A stretch of 64,000 nt of DNA from Coemansia sp. RSA 487 (lineage: Eukaryota > Kickxellomycota > Kickxellomycetes > Kickxellales > Kickxellaceae): positions 1 through 64,000 of the forward strand of contig JANBRJ010000008.1 of NCBI GenBank assembly GCA_027577595.1, written 5' to 3'. Below are positions 40,301 through 49,974 of this stretch, piece by piece (position 1 is the stretch's first letter; every line of letters begins with the position of its first letter). The notes under the pieces were generated by a model. It worked only from the letters and a program-made list of their open reading frames with translations. It ran no database searches and was not told the origin of the DNA. The position numbers were made by a program, and so were the translations under genes.

Positions 40301-43300
40301 TGTCGCTGGAGGAGATTGTTGACGATTTATCTGATGGTACCTTGGCATCGTCATCCGAAATGTTTCCAGATTCAACATTCTCACCCGCAGACAATGCTCT
40401 AGGTGCTGACAATTCGCATATGCTGTTTTGCGCGGAAGTAAGAACTGCAGCCAACCAAAGTGATAGACCAATGTAGCGAGCTTCTGTTAAACTGGGTGGG
40501 TAATCGATAGGCGGATCAATGCAAAAATGACTCATAAACCCAAGAGGAAGCGCTACCATTTGTGTTGCCAGTAGCTGTGGTGAGCTGTTAGAGCATAGTG
40601 CAGATAAGCGACGGCACACAGAGCTGTTCTCATCGGAAAGCTGCCAAATCCTTTGTAGGCAGTCGACGCAGTGGCTAATGACCTGCTTCAAGGGGGTAGA
40701 TGTATCTGTGCTGTGTTCCAGCAGTTGCGACGTATACATATACAGCTCATACATGATTATAAATGCTTCATCTGCTGCTGCTGAGGTTTGGCGATGCAAA
40801 GATGCCAATAAACGAATCGCTGAAATGGTCTGAGGAAATGCCAACACGCAGTTCGCAGAGTCAGAGAATGGGTTGATGATCGACTCGAGCAACACTGCCG
40901 CGCGTTCGTCTCCGCTAGAAGCCAGCTTCTTGGCTTTATGGAGATCCACAAAGCGGCAAAGATGTTCGCTGCGCCGAAAAATAAGCGGTAGTGTGACAGG
41001 TACTCCCGAAAACGAGCAACGTGCTACTGAAATATCACTACTCTTGCGCGATGACTCCTCCATTAACTTCTGACACTCAGCGATACTAGCTCTGGCACGG
41101 TCTATGTTATCAGATACGACGCTAGCCTCGTATAGCGTCCATGCTTCGACAAATCGATACTGCAAGACGTGAGAATTGTCAGTAGATAGCCTTAAAATAT
41201 TGGTTGCGTCTCCAATTAGTCGGGTCCAATCGCTGCGTATATAACAGCAAATAGAATCAGCGTTTGGTATAGTGCTATCAATTAGTCCGTTTGTGAGCAC
41301 AAGCAGAATAAATGTCGCGCAACGAACCGCCAGACTATGGTTCCCAGGCGTCTCTGTGATAGAAAGCATACAAAGAGTACGATCAAGCAACATCTCGTGC
41401 AAAGTAATTGATACTTTGAAGGCTATGTACATCAGTTGTGGCGAGTTTAGAAACTCGACAGGTAACGAATAAAACGCCTCGACAAGCTTGTCAAAGTACC
41501 GCATCAACAGGTCAATGGCACCACAATTATTTTCTAGAACATGGCAGCATTCGTCGACGGTTATTTCGTAGCGATCGGATAATGTCAAGCTGTCGCTGAG
41601 GCGGTCAGTGGTGGAAGGTGACTGGGTTTGGAAAAGAAGCTTGAGCGAATTAAAATACCGGGGCTCTGCACAGTTGGTATTGCAGTATTCATCGGAAGGC
41701 TCGGTGCTATCATTCTTTGCTGGCGAGCTGCTATTTTTGTCAGATACACACCAGAATGAGCAAATGCGAGTTTCCTCCTCTGTCTGAGCAACAGGAGATG
41801 CGGATCGCTTGCGCCCAGCACTATGATGATTATGATGTTGTTGCTGTGCAAAACTGTTTGCGATAGCCGCACTCTTCTCCAATAGCGCCATAAAAGCACC
41901 TGTCTCGGAAATGCCAATGCTTTCCAGCCATGCGGCAGCTCGGCAATTTGCGTTCTCAAGGGCTGGCGACTCCTGCAGTTCTAGTGATATAGCTACAGCT
42001 TTACGGGAGCTACTGCGTGCTGGCGCTATCCTTGCACTCCCTGCAATTCCTTGGCTCTGGCCCACTCCATTGCCACCAGGTGCACCTCCCAACAAAGATG
42101 ACGTTGTCCTTTCACTAAACCGTGTTGACCGACGTTTTACTGGCATCTCGTCTTCGGACAGCGATCCCTGGCGCTTAACCCCGCGACTCGACTCGTTGTT
42201 ACTGGAATCTCCAGCGCTTGCTGCCAGGTTATCCTCGGGATTGACTTTATCATTGCTGGTAGTTGCATTATCCGTAATTATATTAGCTGTTTTGTCGATG
42301 GCACCAAGTGCATCTGCAACGTTGATGTCAATGTTCTTGGCATCTACAGCTACAGGCTCACTACACACAATATTCGCATCCAGCACAGAATCGAGTTCAT
42401 ATGGTTTCTGGAGCTGTGGCTTGTGCATTAGAGTATCGCTTGGTTTTGCCTGGTCGATTCTATACTCTACGTGTGCAAATGGATTGCTGCTGTTTGAACA
42501 AGCTGCTTCGGAGATATGGCGATCATAAAACTCCAAAATACCAGAGCCTAGGAGCTCCAGCGAGATAGTGTTTTGACCGGGGTGTATTTCTACAACAAAT
42601 ATCTGTCGAGGCCTCTTTTCGGACGAAATCGACACGCTAGGGAGTGCAAAGATCTTTCGTACCGGCGGTGCGGATACTCTAGAATCCTCCACGTCCTCTC
42701 CATTTTTATTTTGTCGAAACAATGCGCAAAGGTGGTCCGGGTACACAGCTAACGCATGTTTGGCAATTGAGTCTGCCAGCTCCACATCACCCCGCATCAG
42801 AAATGCTTGTATGGCAGCCACGACACACCACCATTGTCGAGGTCCGGCACTTTTGCTGAACAAGATCCAATCATCTTTTTGGGCATCCGCCAACGACATC
42901 GTACACTTTAGCTGTGGCAAGCAGAATGCCTGCGTGAACATTGAAATTGCTATATCATTCTGAGCAAGTAGCAAAGCGCATTGTCCAATTGCAAGATAGT
43001 GTGAAACCTCTGCAGTACCGAACCGAAGCGCCTTTATAAAAAAGTCCAAGGATCCACGCAGCACAGACTCATCGCATAATGCAGATAGTGCCCGAGGTCT
43101 TGCCAGATCCAAGCGCTCCAGCTCTTCCAAACCGACATACAGATCGGGGCCGCCATTTGAAAGAGCGTACAGGCGCCCAGCGTTCATAAATACTGACGTG
43201 CGCAAACGCTCGATATCCATTCCACCATACTCGTTGCAGTATGCACTGCACTCCCGCTCGATATTGGCTTCTTGGGGTTGTGAAAATAAAGGGTGTTTGC

Positions 43301-43499
43301 ATAGTTCGTCGAATTTGTTAAATGCCTCCGTGAAACGCGTATCAGCCCATGTTCGCAAAGCTGACTTGTATTCCTGAATCAAATAACGAACCTGCTCTTC
43401 TACGCGCAAGAGCATGTCTTCTGGTGCGTTGTTGTCCGGTGCATCCATACCAACCTCCTCAGAAGCAGGCGGCGGATTCACTGGAATAAAAACAGGCAT
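37305..43499 (-). CDS. HIR3: HIR histone chaperone complex subunit Hir3/CABIN1-like
   Basis: A very large helical-repeat scaffold of the HIR/HIRA complex that deposits H3-H4 outside replication and represses histone genes. 2064 residues on one uninterrupted frame of 6.2 kb. Supporting signs: TPR-like helices in the first 300 residues; a disordered, basic and acidic stretch near 430-500 with GVKRQGSLSEDEMPVKRRSTRF, an apparent nuclear signal found in this family; repeats such as EAWHHLGQAHSDLADELL; and the C-terminal part RRRWHHRLVFLLAWIEHNVQGKPDLAKQ leading to KPDFEAPGKHYLYLEKYLGLYIETL, where Hir3/CABIN1 proteins read FExPGRHF-YxxxY. The assignment rests on that C-terminal block plus size; no enzymatic motif is expected. 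Confidence 0.82.
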   Translation of the reverse strand: MPVFIPVNPPPASEEVGMDAPDNNAPEDMLLRVEEQVRYLIQEYKSALRTWADTRFTEAFNKFDELCKHPLFSQPQEANIERECSAYCNEYGGMDIERLRTSVFMNAGRLYALSNGGPDLYVGLEELERLDLARPRALSALCDESVLRGSLDFFIKALRFGTAEVSHYLAIGQCALLLAQNDIAISMFTQAFCLPQLKCTMSLADAQKDDWILFSKSAGPRQWWCVVAAIQAFLMRGDVELADSIAKHALAVYPDHLCALFRQNKNGEDVEDSRVSAPPVRKIFALPSVSISSEKRPRQIFVVEIHPGQNTISLELLGSGILEFYDRHISEAACSNSSNPFAHVEYRIDQAKPSDTLMHKPQLQKPYELDSVLDANIVCSEPVAVDAKNIDINVADALGAIDKTANIITDNATTSNDKVNPEDNLAASAGDSSNNESSRGVKRQGSLSEDEMPVKRRSTRFSERTTSSLLGGAPGGNGVGQSQGIAGSARIAPARSSSRKAVAISLELQESPALENANCRAAAWLESIGISETGAFMALLEKSAAIANSFAQQQHHNHHSAGRKRSASPVAQTEEETRICSFWCVSDKNSSSPAKNDSTEPSDEYCNTNCAEPRYFNSLKLLFQTQSPSTTDRLSDSLTLSDRYEITVDECCHVLENNCGAIDLLMRYFDKLVEAFYSLPVEFLNSPQLMYIAFKVSITLHEMLLDRTLCMLSITETPGNHSLAVRCATFILLVLTNGLIDSTIPNADSICCYIRSDWTRLIGDATNILRLSTDNSHVLQYRFVEAWTLYEASVVSDNIDRARASIAECQKLMEESSRKSSDISVARCSFSGVPVTLPLIFRRSEHLCRFVDLHKAKKLASSGDERAAVLLESIINPFSDSANCVLAFPQTISAIRLLASLHRQTSAAADEAFIIMYELYMYTSQLLEHSTDTSTPLKQVISHCVDCLQRIWQLSDENSSVCRRLSALCSNSSPQLLATQMVALPLGFMSHFCIDPPIDYPPSLTEARYIGLSLWLAAVLTSAQNSICELSAPRALSAGENVESGNISDDDAKVPSDKSSTISSSDNEPLDTRVQFMSALHGLLGERGLCTAADGALLLHLLSTCREQLRVDQRNDACWDVVAACLRCLFDIKLHGSDTKAHSCAHIEMDEQAANLVFSLVEAELLDTLRSRKGTGLRSDLKAIVDKTSSVLGDIDTTKYPRLSMNIDSIDDYLDGPSMPSFTQLEHAFCVNNGITVPTTCLSVTKGVSKDPSVLSAHLTLPFVRAVTQHDLLLSRMRSGLSRAVEEYDNIIEDYKLNVALNPDSSEAWHHLGQAHSDLADELLLVPASEILSNRYDIAILQRSAVSCAVQAKQLLPSLVTSNLTSADSHGTSNDGDGDGDDGNGDDSLQKRIQKLHIRIYSFTACLLYRIASNPLPLLAFQILPSNVLVANDNIDDERQEWDIGIWKPAEQAPYKPCSAGDAVVSVAHALTRRFTRAPPRRRVYSLACRLFAVASRLDTDNWKWIYMLGKAMAKLNDPLSACACYIKAVYLAIAQSGKYTGSVAGSFSCPVHASASGSGYSIPVPTTSYQIHMSSVPESAMSAIYKLLSTLTKHLYSSSLDVDMVTRFLSSLPFAAANVPDCEQNIMESGDASTISRRIAVFETIYSLANQVCATDRRRWHHRLVFLLAWIEHNVQGKPDLAKQTLQTVLQTRSSNKLLSSFYKPDFEAPGKHYLYLEKYLGLYIETLVATSDIEGVQIILRKLKRCSGMFFDSSEMQLRIKSAETSTLNKMVHDLNCPRFVIDNLGKEHIVLQKALDEGSVVEEYSVTRHCRLNRTQFNCARDFARDNIAFCISFREHIDNIITTAEKENIESRKAVADDAATPETKDQVDTPLAVIKRTRQVLNQYLDTATRAMALFNVLLDKKKKHFDDAGTLSKLNDNLADLYILILSTYGQERLSILLHPHQSDDTAELASMCSRVMALVSSHLSPKDTGGLFWQHVLFDEANNESSQQYKLLDPLLEFNVNKLLDSVRDARALQPNPFVLNKPRSDVAQVLAQATTQPTTATSVEGELYSPQQPPAN

Positions 43500-43734
43500 T
43501 GCTGTAACCTGCCGAACAAAAGGTGCTCCAAAAAGCTCTCTCTTTCTATAGTTGCTGAAACGAAGGCTTTATCTGAAGAAGGAATGTGATAGAGAAACAA
43601 AATAAATAGACAAAAGTGTAATTCAGAATGGATAGAAAGCTCTTCAAATTAAAAAGAAAGTTAGAACTGAAGAAGAAACAGAAAATTGATTTTTAAATCT
43701 GCTGGTGGCAAGTGATGGTTCCAAAGAGCCATGC

Positions 43735-44534
43735 TCATAGCCTGGATATTTCATCCATGGATGCAAGGATGCCATAGAATCCGCTTTCGCGTGCAGCAAA
43801 GGGGTAGACATCATGACTAGAGCTGGTCGAAAAGGGGTGACTGGATCCAACGATCCTATCTTGGCTTAGCATCTGCACAAACGAATTGTTCGTTTTTGTA
43901 TACGCGTAGTTGGGTGTTGTTGGTTCAAAGCCAAAGCCTGGACTGTTGATCCGACCATGAAATCCGATTGAAGTACTGGCACTGCCATAGAAGTCAGCGG
44001 TGTTTGAGTTTACATTACCAATGCACGAGAGCCTGAAGCCAGGTCGAGCAGTGTAAATCGACGGATTTGGCTTTGGTTCATGTGCAGCATGTTCTATAGG
44101 TAATGCTGCGCTCAGTGCAATAGGAGCGGGAATGGCAGTCGAAATCTTGCGCTCTGGCTCGTCGTTCTTGTAATTGTGAATAAAATCGCACTTGGCCCCG
44201 TAAGAGCATTGTCCAAATTGTACTATGTTTCTGCACACAGCTGTCTTGTATTTTGGCGGGTTTGGTCTCTGTCGAAGTTCGTCTGGCCCATGCGCGAAGC
44301 AACACATGTCGCCGTACTTACATATGTTGCTTAGCATGAAAGCGGTACATATCTGTGTCTTGTAAGCTCTGCAGAGTCGGCGACCTTTTGCCTGCCTATT
44401 GTCGGTACCAGCAGGCGGGATGTTTTCTACAAGCAACTTGTATCTGTAGTATATTTAGTGCAATGCTCATATGGCTTTGCAGTAAGAAAAAAGATTGAGA
44501 CATGTAGGTTACCTTTTCTATCATTTGCCATCAT
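43735..44534 (-). CDS. Tandem CCCH zinc-finger mRNA-binding protein (TTP/Zfs1/Cth type), two exons
   Basis: Likely binds AU-rich elements in mRNA 3' ends and triggers decay, as tristetraprolin, yeast Cth1/2 and fission-yeast Zfs1 do. The two fingers are C-x8-C-x5-C-x3-H: CTAFMLSNICKYGDMCCFAH and CRNIVQFGQCSYGAKCDFIH, each preceded by a YKT lead (AYKTQI, KYKTAV), with an 18-residue linker of the TTP type. The rest is polar and low in complexity; the C-terminus is Phe/Ser-rich. No ATG is in frame just upstream, so I propose a 22-nt first exon, 44534-44513 (MMANDRK, then a donor GTAACC), joined to 44426-43735. The frame closes and gives 237 residues. The first exon is an inference; the fingers are certain. 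Confidence 0.85.
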
Positions 44535-45235
44535 TAGGCCAATATATGCGATTCTTTATTTTAACTGTTTGAATAAATAGGAGGATGATATATCGGATGG
44601 CCAATCTCGAGTTGTTTTATTTTAGGCACTTAAGAGATTGGTTCCAGTAAACATACGGTATCAGTTAAGAATAAGAAAAGAACGTTCGGGCACCAGATTG
44701 AGAATAAGAGTTACTGGTTGGGGCTTGAAATGCGCAATGCTTATATATTTGTCGTTTTGTCGCCATCGTCACTAAAGCTTAACGCTGGAAAAGAACGGAC
44801 CGAAGCAAGTGGAAGTGTGGTATGTTGGTCAAACCGCAGGACAACATAGGTCCACGCTGCAGTAATACCCGAGCTTGATGCTGCTGCAGAAAATAGCTCT
44901 GACCATGAAACCAATGCTAGGGGGGTTCGTACCGCTTGATACAACTGGCTTTATGAATATCACAGGCACACGAGCTAAATGTGCCGACATCGGACAACAT
45001 CATGCTATGAGTCATGGCACCTGCGATAATTGACAAGAAAAACACATACACATCTGGCATCCATTAGCGCTAGTTTTGGTGTATACTCTACTCTTTGGAA
45101 AAAAGATATGAAGAATCACTTTTGTTTGAATAGGTCGCAATACAACCACTATTTTGCTTGTTATCTCTGGACAAGTAAAGCAGCAGCTGTGGCATCGATC
45201 TACGAAAAGGGTACATTCATGCCAAACACGTTTTT
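44535..45235. other. Intergenic region with an unexplained open stretch
   Basis: 700 bases upstream of the CCCH gene and downstream of the kinase gene. Minus-strand 44741-44941 is open for 67 codons with reasonable codon use (ending ALSFSDDGDKTTNI) but has no ATG, and is preceded by a stop. A separate minus frame starting at an ATG near 45000 runs a short way in another phase. Neither resembles a known protein. It may be UTR or a decayed gene fragment. Confidence 0.35.
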
Positions 45236-46868
45236 TTACAAAAGCCATTTGTGCGCTAGCATGCTTTGTGCCGAGCTTCTTTGATGGGGGTTGATTTCGA
45301 GCATCGGCCGTAGGAAATCAGCAATCTCTACAGACTCGCGCTTGCCAAAGCCATACTCGTAATGCAGAAGCTCCTGCAGAGAAAATGGGTGAAGCCGACG
45401 AATATGCCGTAGCTCGCCTCGCCGATTAAAGAACTCGCTTGAATATCTCCCGGAAAGAGCAAACTTTTTCGATAGGGGGCCAATTGTCTCTATGATCTGG
45501 GCAAGATGGTCCTCGTCTTTGGTGTATCTGCTGCCAGAGTGTGGCTCAAACAGGTATTCTCCGGTAAGCAGCTCGAAGATAACACAGGCACAAGACCACA
45601 TGTCTGCTGTTGAATCCCACTTTGCACCAATGATGACTTCGGGAGAGCGATACTGGCGAGTCTGGATGTCTTCTGTGAAGTGATGGTCAGCCCAGGTAGC
45701 GTTGCCAAGATCGGCAATTTTGACCTTCAGTCCTTGGACACGACTAGGAGACGCAGAGCCACTCCTCCTATCGACCATACTTTCTGTACAAACGCTGGGT
45801 TGAAGGCGAGATGGCGTGCCAGCAATTGAAATATCATTGAGATCTCTTTCAAGGGAGTGCGCGGCATTTGCACTGGCGTCTTTGGCAGGTTCGTTCCCTG
45901 GGCTTGGTGCGCGCGAGTGAACAACGCTGCGGCTAGTCTGAATAAGTGCTGATTGGTGCTGTATGTCACCAGGTGTATTAGTATTAGCGCTGAGCTGACG
46001 ACGAATGACATTCTCAACATCGTCAATACACACAAGGACATTCTCTGGCTTGAGATCGGTGTGGATTATGTTGCACGGTCCGTGGAGAAAAGCCAGGCCA
46101 GCAATAAGTTGCTGAGCGACCTGTCTGACAAGAGAAACTGGAAGTCCGTCGATCTGCCGAGATTTGTCGTCAGTGTCGCTGTTGCGTCCACCACTGCCTT
46201 GGCTACTGGCCGATGTGCTGCGTGTTCTGGCTTCGTGAGGTCCCTGAGTATCTCCCAAAGAACCGGTCTCAGTCTTTGAGACGTTTGCTGCATCGCGCAG
46301 TGAGCTATAGCGCCGAGCTTTTCGCAGCAACGAAAGGAGATTTTCGCCAAGAATCTCAAACACCATGCTGACGTGTCTCCCGTTTGGACCCGAGTGCTCA
46401 AAGCTGTCCAGCATCTTTGCAACATAGTCCCTTCCGACATGGGGTTCTCTGATAGTCATGGTCCGCGAGCACAACTCAATTTCGTCCAAAGCAGCTTCTG
46501 TGTAGTGGGCAGCAGATTTTACAATCTTTAGGGCAACATGCATATCTTTTTCGTGGTCATAAGCAAGCCAGACCGTGGAGAAGTGGCCCCAGCCAAGCTT
46601 ACGGACGACCTTGTAGCGCTTATCTTTAAAGGTGTCGCCAGCCTTTACCGGATGATACCCGCCCTTACGATAGTCTTCAACATCTTCCTCCTCCCCCACA
46701 TCGGGTTCATCTTCGTAGTCGTCGCTGTTTGAGCATCTCGAGCTGTCGTCAGCCCTGCCCGACGCATACTCGATCTCATTCTTGGAGCTAGACTCAGTAT
46801 TGGCATAATTAACGGATCCGGGCTCCTGACTACATAAAGCAGGGCTACAGCTGTGCTTGTACTTGTTC

Positions 46869-46899
<31 letters not shown>

Positions 46900-47256
46900 G
46901 TTGCTGCGAGAATGCAGCTGGCTCTTGCTTTCCAGCCTTGTTTTCATTTGTATGAGCAAGAGCAGCGTTTGTACCGCGTGGTTTTGCTTTCTGTTTTTTG
47001 GCCATTGACCGGCGCTTGGCATTGACAATCGAGTCTACAGATAACCAAATAGTACAAAATCAGAACATGGAGAACATCAGGTACATATAAGGGTAGTTAT
47101 AGCCAAAGTGATTAGTGGTATCCAGCACGTATTCCGGTAGATACAAATGTAGTCATTCCAAGTTTGATGATAATAAAGCTGCTGTATCAAACAAAAGCTC
47201 GTTTTGTAGAGTAGAGCAGAGCAGAAATGAGACCATGACAATCACTTACTGTTCAT
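45236..47256 (-). CDS. SKY1: SR-protein kinase (SRPK/Sky1/Dsk1), two exons
   Basis: Phosphorylates Arg/Ser-rich splicing and mRNA-export factors. The kinase fold is of the split SRPK type: YRKGGYHPVKAGDTFKDKRYKVVRKLGWGHFSTVWLAYD opens it, with the invariant Lys in VALKIVKSA, then HTDLKPENVLV as catalytic loop, a spacer of about 120 residues rich in Ser, Asn and Arg, then KIADLGNATWADHHFTEDIQTRQYRSPEV. DLG replaces DFG, as in all SRPKs. A poly-Gln run of 12 residues sits near residue 46. A 7-nt first exon (47256-47250, ATGAACA with a GTAAGT donor) joins 47034-45236 and gives 601 residues (MNNSIVNAKRRSMAKK). If unspliced, translation could begin at 47005 with 589 residues. The kinase call is firm; the first exon is inferred. 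Confidence 0.92.
46871..46908 (-). repeat. CAG/CAA trinucleotide repeat (poly-Gln) in SRPK
   Basis: A CTG/TTG run on the plus strand codes for about 12 Gln in the disordered N-terminus of the SRPK-type kinase. CAA interruptions are present at both ends. Such tracts vary in length between strains. Confidence 0.9.
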
Positions 47257-47725
47257 TTCGCGGCTGAATGTTCAATTGGGCTTTTGCAGAATGTTTACAA
47301 GCAACTGTTGCTGTCAGGAATGCTGCTGTCTATTGAAGCCCTGTCTACCAGATGCACTTATCCACAAAGATCTGGTAAATGTATCCGTACGGCGCGTGCA
47401 CACCTCCTCGTTCTTGCTCTATGTTGGTAAATAAATTCGCAATAATCTGGACACAAGACGTGCAAAGCAGGCTTGTTGTTTCTATTTTTAAGGTGTAGCA
47501 GCGCCCGGAAGGGGGCACGAGGTAGATATAAATGCGTTAAACGAATTAAGGATAGTAGTTGAGGAAGAGTACCAAATATATATGTGGATGAAAGGAGAAA
47601 GGCAAAAACAAATAGCCTTTTTTTTCAAAAAAAAAAAATTCTCAGAAACCAATCACCCCAAATACCAACACTTTAAATGTTAATTTTTTTTTGGGTTCAG
47701 CAAGCGAACAAAACCTATCTCCAGT
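47257..47725. other. Upstream region of the kinase gene
   Basis: 469 bases between the kinase start and the left end of the repeat element at 47726. It contains a poly-A/T patch near 47610-47640, and no supported gene. A repeat element follows it. Confidence 0.4.
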
Positions 47726-48152
47726 GGTGAGCCAGTGTTTTTCCCTTTTAATGCAGGAGTGAGCAAATATTTTTTCCGCGTATAATATATGAATCGTGTT
47801 TGAACCCGCAACTTGCTGTTATCAACTCTGTATGCTTTCACTTCCAACACTAGTGCTTCCTCCTCTTTCTGTTAACCGATGTTTGCTTGCTATCTGGGTT
47901 TGTTGTCATTAGCATCTTTTATATATTCTCGTTTTCTGTTACTGTTTTCTTTGCTGGATCTTTCCATGTCGTTGTTTATTTTGTAAGCTGCCAAATGTTA
48001 GTTCATTCTCTCGTTCCTTTTATTTTACAAAACAATCAAAGACAAGCCATGCTTACTATTTCTGTAAACGTTATAAATGTATCATATCTTGGTGTTATGC
48101 AACGGGTAAAAGTAACAATAAATATGTTGAAAGTAAAAACATTATCTCACCA
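47726..48152 (+). mobile_element. MITE-like non-autonomous DNA element, copy A
   Basis: About 430 bases with inverted ends: GTGAGCCAGTGTTTTTCCC at the left and AAAAACATTATCTCAC at the right (the right end has decayed from GGCTCAC). The left about 85 bases match the right end of the second copy (58679-59281) read backwards, through TCCGCGTATAATATATGAAT and GTGTTTGAACCCGCAA, and its right about 160 bases, including TCATATCTTGGTGT and TTGAAAGTAAAA, match the second copy's left end read backwards. So the two are the same element in opposite orientation. No transposase is present. I could not see a clear target-site duplication, and the superfamily is open. Confidence 0.62.
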
Positions 48153-48185
48153 TTGTATTGAAAAGGAAAAAACATCCCGTCCACT

Positions 48186-49589
48186 CTATCTATATCTAGT
48201 GATCAGTGCACTGCCATACTGATCAAGGACGCTGATGGTGTTTTGTTGCCAGCGGTACCAGGCAACCGCCTGAGTAAGGCAGTCGCACAGATCATCCTTT
48301 TTCTTTTCGTCGCAAAACATTTCGGCGGCTGTTGGTGCAAATTCTATGTGCTTTCCTGACACAAAGGGCCATGTACTGTTGATCGCCTCATTTGCATCAA
48401 GGTGGTCATTGGAGCTGGTTGACAGAATACTCTTTGAAGCCAGTGATGCTATAATCCATGCCTGGACAACCGCAATTGTACGTTCTTTTTTGATTAGCCG
48501 CCTTCGAAGGTCTCGCAGAGTGCCAAGGCTCCCAGTCCCCCTCAGCATCAGTTCGTCGAAATCTCGAACCGCTGTTTTTACGAGTGCACGGGCTCGTGGC
48601 GATGACCGCCCAAGAGCAGACAACAGCAGTTCATGCCTTGTTCGCGTAAGCTGTTTTTGCTCGCAGAGGACTCTATCCATTTGCGCAATGGTGCTGACAA
48701 GCTTTTCCTTTTGCGACTTCTTCTCGGAACCCCCACACCTCCGAGTCTTCTTCTCCTTGCGACTGTCTTTAGGCTTTTTATTTGTGCTCTTAGGTTTCAA
48801 CTCCACGCAGTTGCTGATTGTTGAATTGGGCTCCTTTTCAGAAGTTTGGGGCTCCCACTCAGTGCTCACAAGTGCCGGGCTAACTGTCTGAATATGGGCG
48901 CTGATATGGCGCAAGTTGGCGTACAGGAGCGCTTCAACAAGGTTGTTGACCATGATCGAGTTTGTAACTGCAGCCGATCCCTGGGACCGAAAGCGTTGGT
49001 GCTCAATAAGGTAAGTGCACTTTGACGCCGGGATCATCGGTAGAGCGTTTTGCACATATTCCTCGACTACCCGTGCAAGCGTCCAGGGCTCAAACGTTGC
49101 TTCCTTAAGAAGCTCGGTTCGTCTCCATCCGAGAACCTCTCCAGTGCGCGATACGTGTGCAAAGGCCAAGTTTTTGTATCCAATATCGATTGACACCACT
49201 TCATCGGGGACAAAATACGCATGGATCTCTGCTGGTGATCGTGGAAGGCGTTTGTTCTTGCTTTTGTTCTGGTATCGGCTCAAGGCAAGCTTTTGCGCAT
49301 CCCAGATGAAGGTACCAAGCGAGGATATTTTGCCTGCTTTCACTGTGCCTTGGGTGAGCCCGCAGCTTCGCATTAGATCGTTCAGCTCCACAACCTTTAA
49401 TGCTGATATGCCGCTACATATCTCTTCGCGAGCTTGCGCGTCAACTGCTGCTGAGGCACTGTGGTCTTCCACTGGTGCTATTCTGGCTGCAGCCGTGTTT
49501 TTGTTTCTAGCCAAGATAAAGTGCACACTAGAGCGCGCAGGTTTGCTACGTCTGTGGATCTGGAGACGTCTACCGCCCACCTTGAGCAT
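48186..49589 (-). CDS. CCE1: Mitochondrial Holliday-junction resolvase Cce1/Ydc2
   Basis: An RNase H-like resolvase that cuts four-way junctions in mitochondrial DNA. An N-terminal SAP-like block is visible (ALKVVELNDLMRSCGLTQGTVKAGKISSL), matching the DNA-binding helix pair of Ydc2. The catalytic core shows the acidic residues in order: Asp in VVSIDIGYKNLAFAHV, Glu in LIEHQRFRSQ, and the C-terminal pair in KKKDDLCDCLTQAVAWYRW. A polar insertion of about 100 residues (Lys/Ser/Glu-rich) separates the second and third blocks. The start is rich in Arg and Lys (MLKVGGRRLQIHRRSKPARSS), as a mitochondrial presequence. 467 residues, longer than yeast Cce1 (353) because of that insertion. Intronless. 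Confidence 0.9.
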   Translation of the reverse strand: MLKVGGRRLQIHRRSKPARSSVHFILARNKNTAAARIAPVEDHSASAAVDAQAREEICSGISALKVVELNDLMRSCGLTQGTVKAGKISSLGTFIWDAQKLALSRYQNKSKNKRLPRSPAEIHAYFVPDEVVSIDIGYKNLAFAHVSRTGEVLGWRRTELLKEATFEPWTLARVVEEYVQNALPMIPASKCTYLIEHQRFRSQGSAAVTNSIMVNNLVEALLYANLRHISAHIQTVSPALVSTEWEPQTSEKEPNSTISNCVELKPKSTNKKPKDSRKEKKTRRCGGSEKKSQKEKLVSTIAQMDRVLCEQKQLTRTRHELLLSALGRSSPRARALVKTAVRDFDELMLRGTGSLGTLRDLRRRLIKKERTIAVVQAWIIASLASKSILSTSSNDHLDANEAINSTWPFVSGKHIEFAPTAAEMFCDEKKKDDLCDCLTQAVAWYRWQQNTISVLDQYGSALITRYR

Positions 49590-49974
49590 TCTATGTATAG
49601 GTATCGCTTTATATGCCTTGCACGTGTTTGTCCAAATCTAACACCACTGCACCACAGCTGCAAAGCAGGTTGGTTATACGCAAACACGGCTATGATATGA
49701 CAAAACGAGGGGACTGATAAAAGAGTAATGATGGGTTGGCATTGGAATGCGTTTTCAAAAAACCCGAGAAAAATTCAAAGACAAGAGGCAAAAATGTAAA
49801 CAGTAAAAGGAAAGCTGCAGTTTTCCAGCAAGCAAATAGCAAAAAAAATCCAATAAAATGCTGAAATTAAAACCCTTTTGTTTTCTTTAATTTGTCATTT
49901 CATTTTGTATTATCTTTTTCGTTTTCTGCTGTCGAATTCGCTACGTACACATTCTCCAAAAGGGAAGCTAAATA
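49590..49974. other. Divergent CCE1-TED1 promoter region
   Basis: 385 bases, A/T-rich, between two divergent starts. A poly-A/T patch near 49835-49870 and TATA-like runs are present; nothing else. Confidence 0.4.

Noticed and set aside
47765-47812. GGGTTCAAACA-type sequence resembling a Pol III box B (SINE or tRNA)
   Set aside because: It occurs in both repeat copies but no box A lies upstream at the right distance, and the copies have inverted ends at both sides, so a DNA element fits better.
47887-48222. Plus-strand 111-codon hydrophobic frame
   Set aside because: It starts without ATG, lies inside repeat copy A and is A/T-rich; not a gene.
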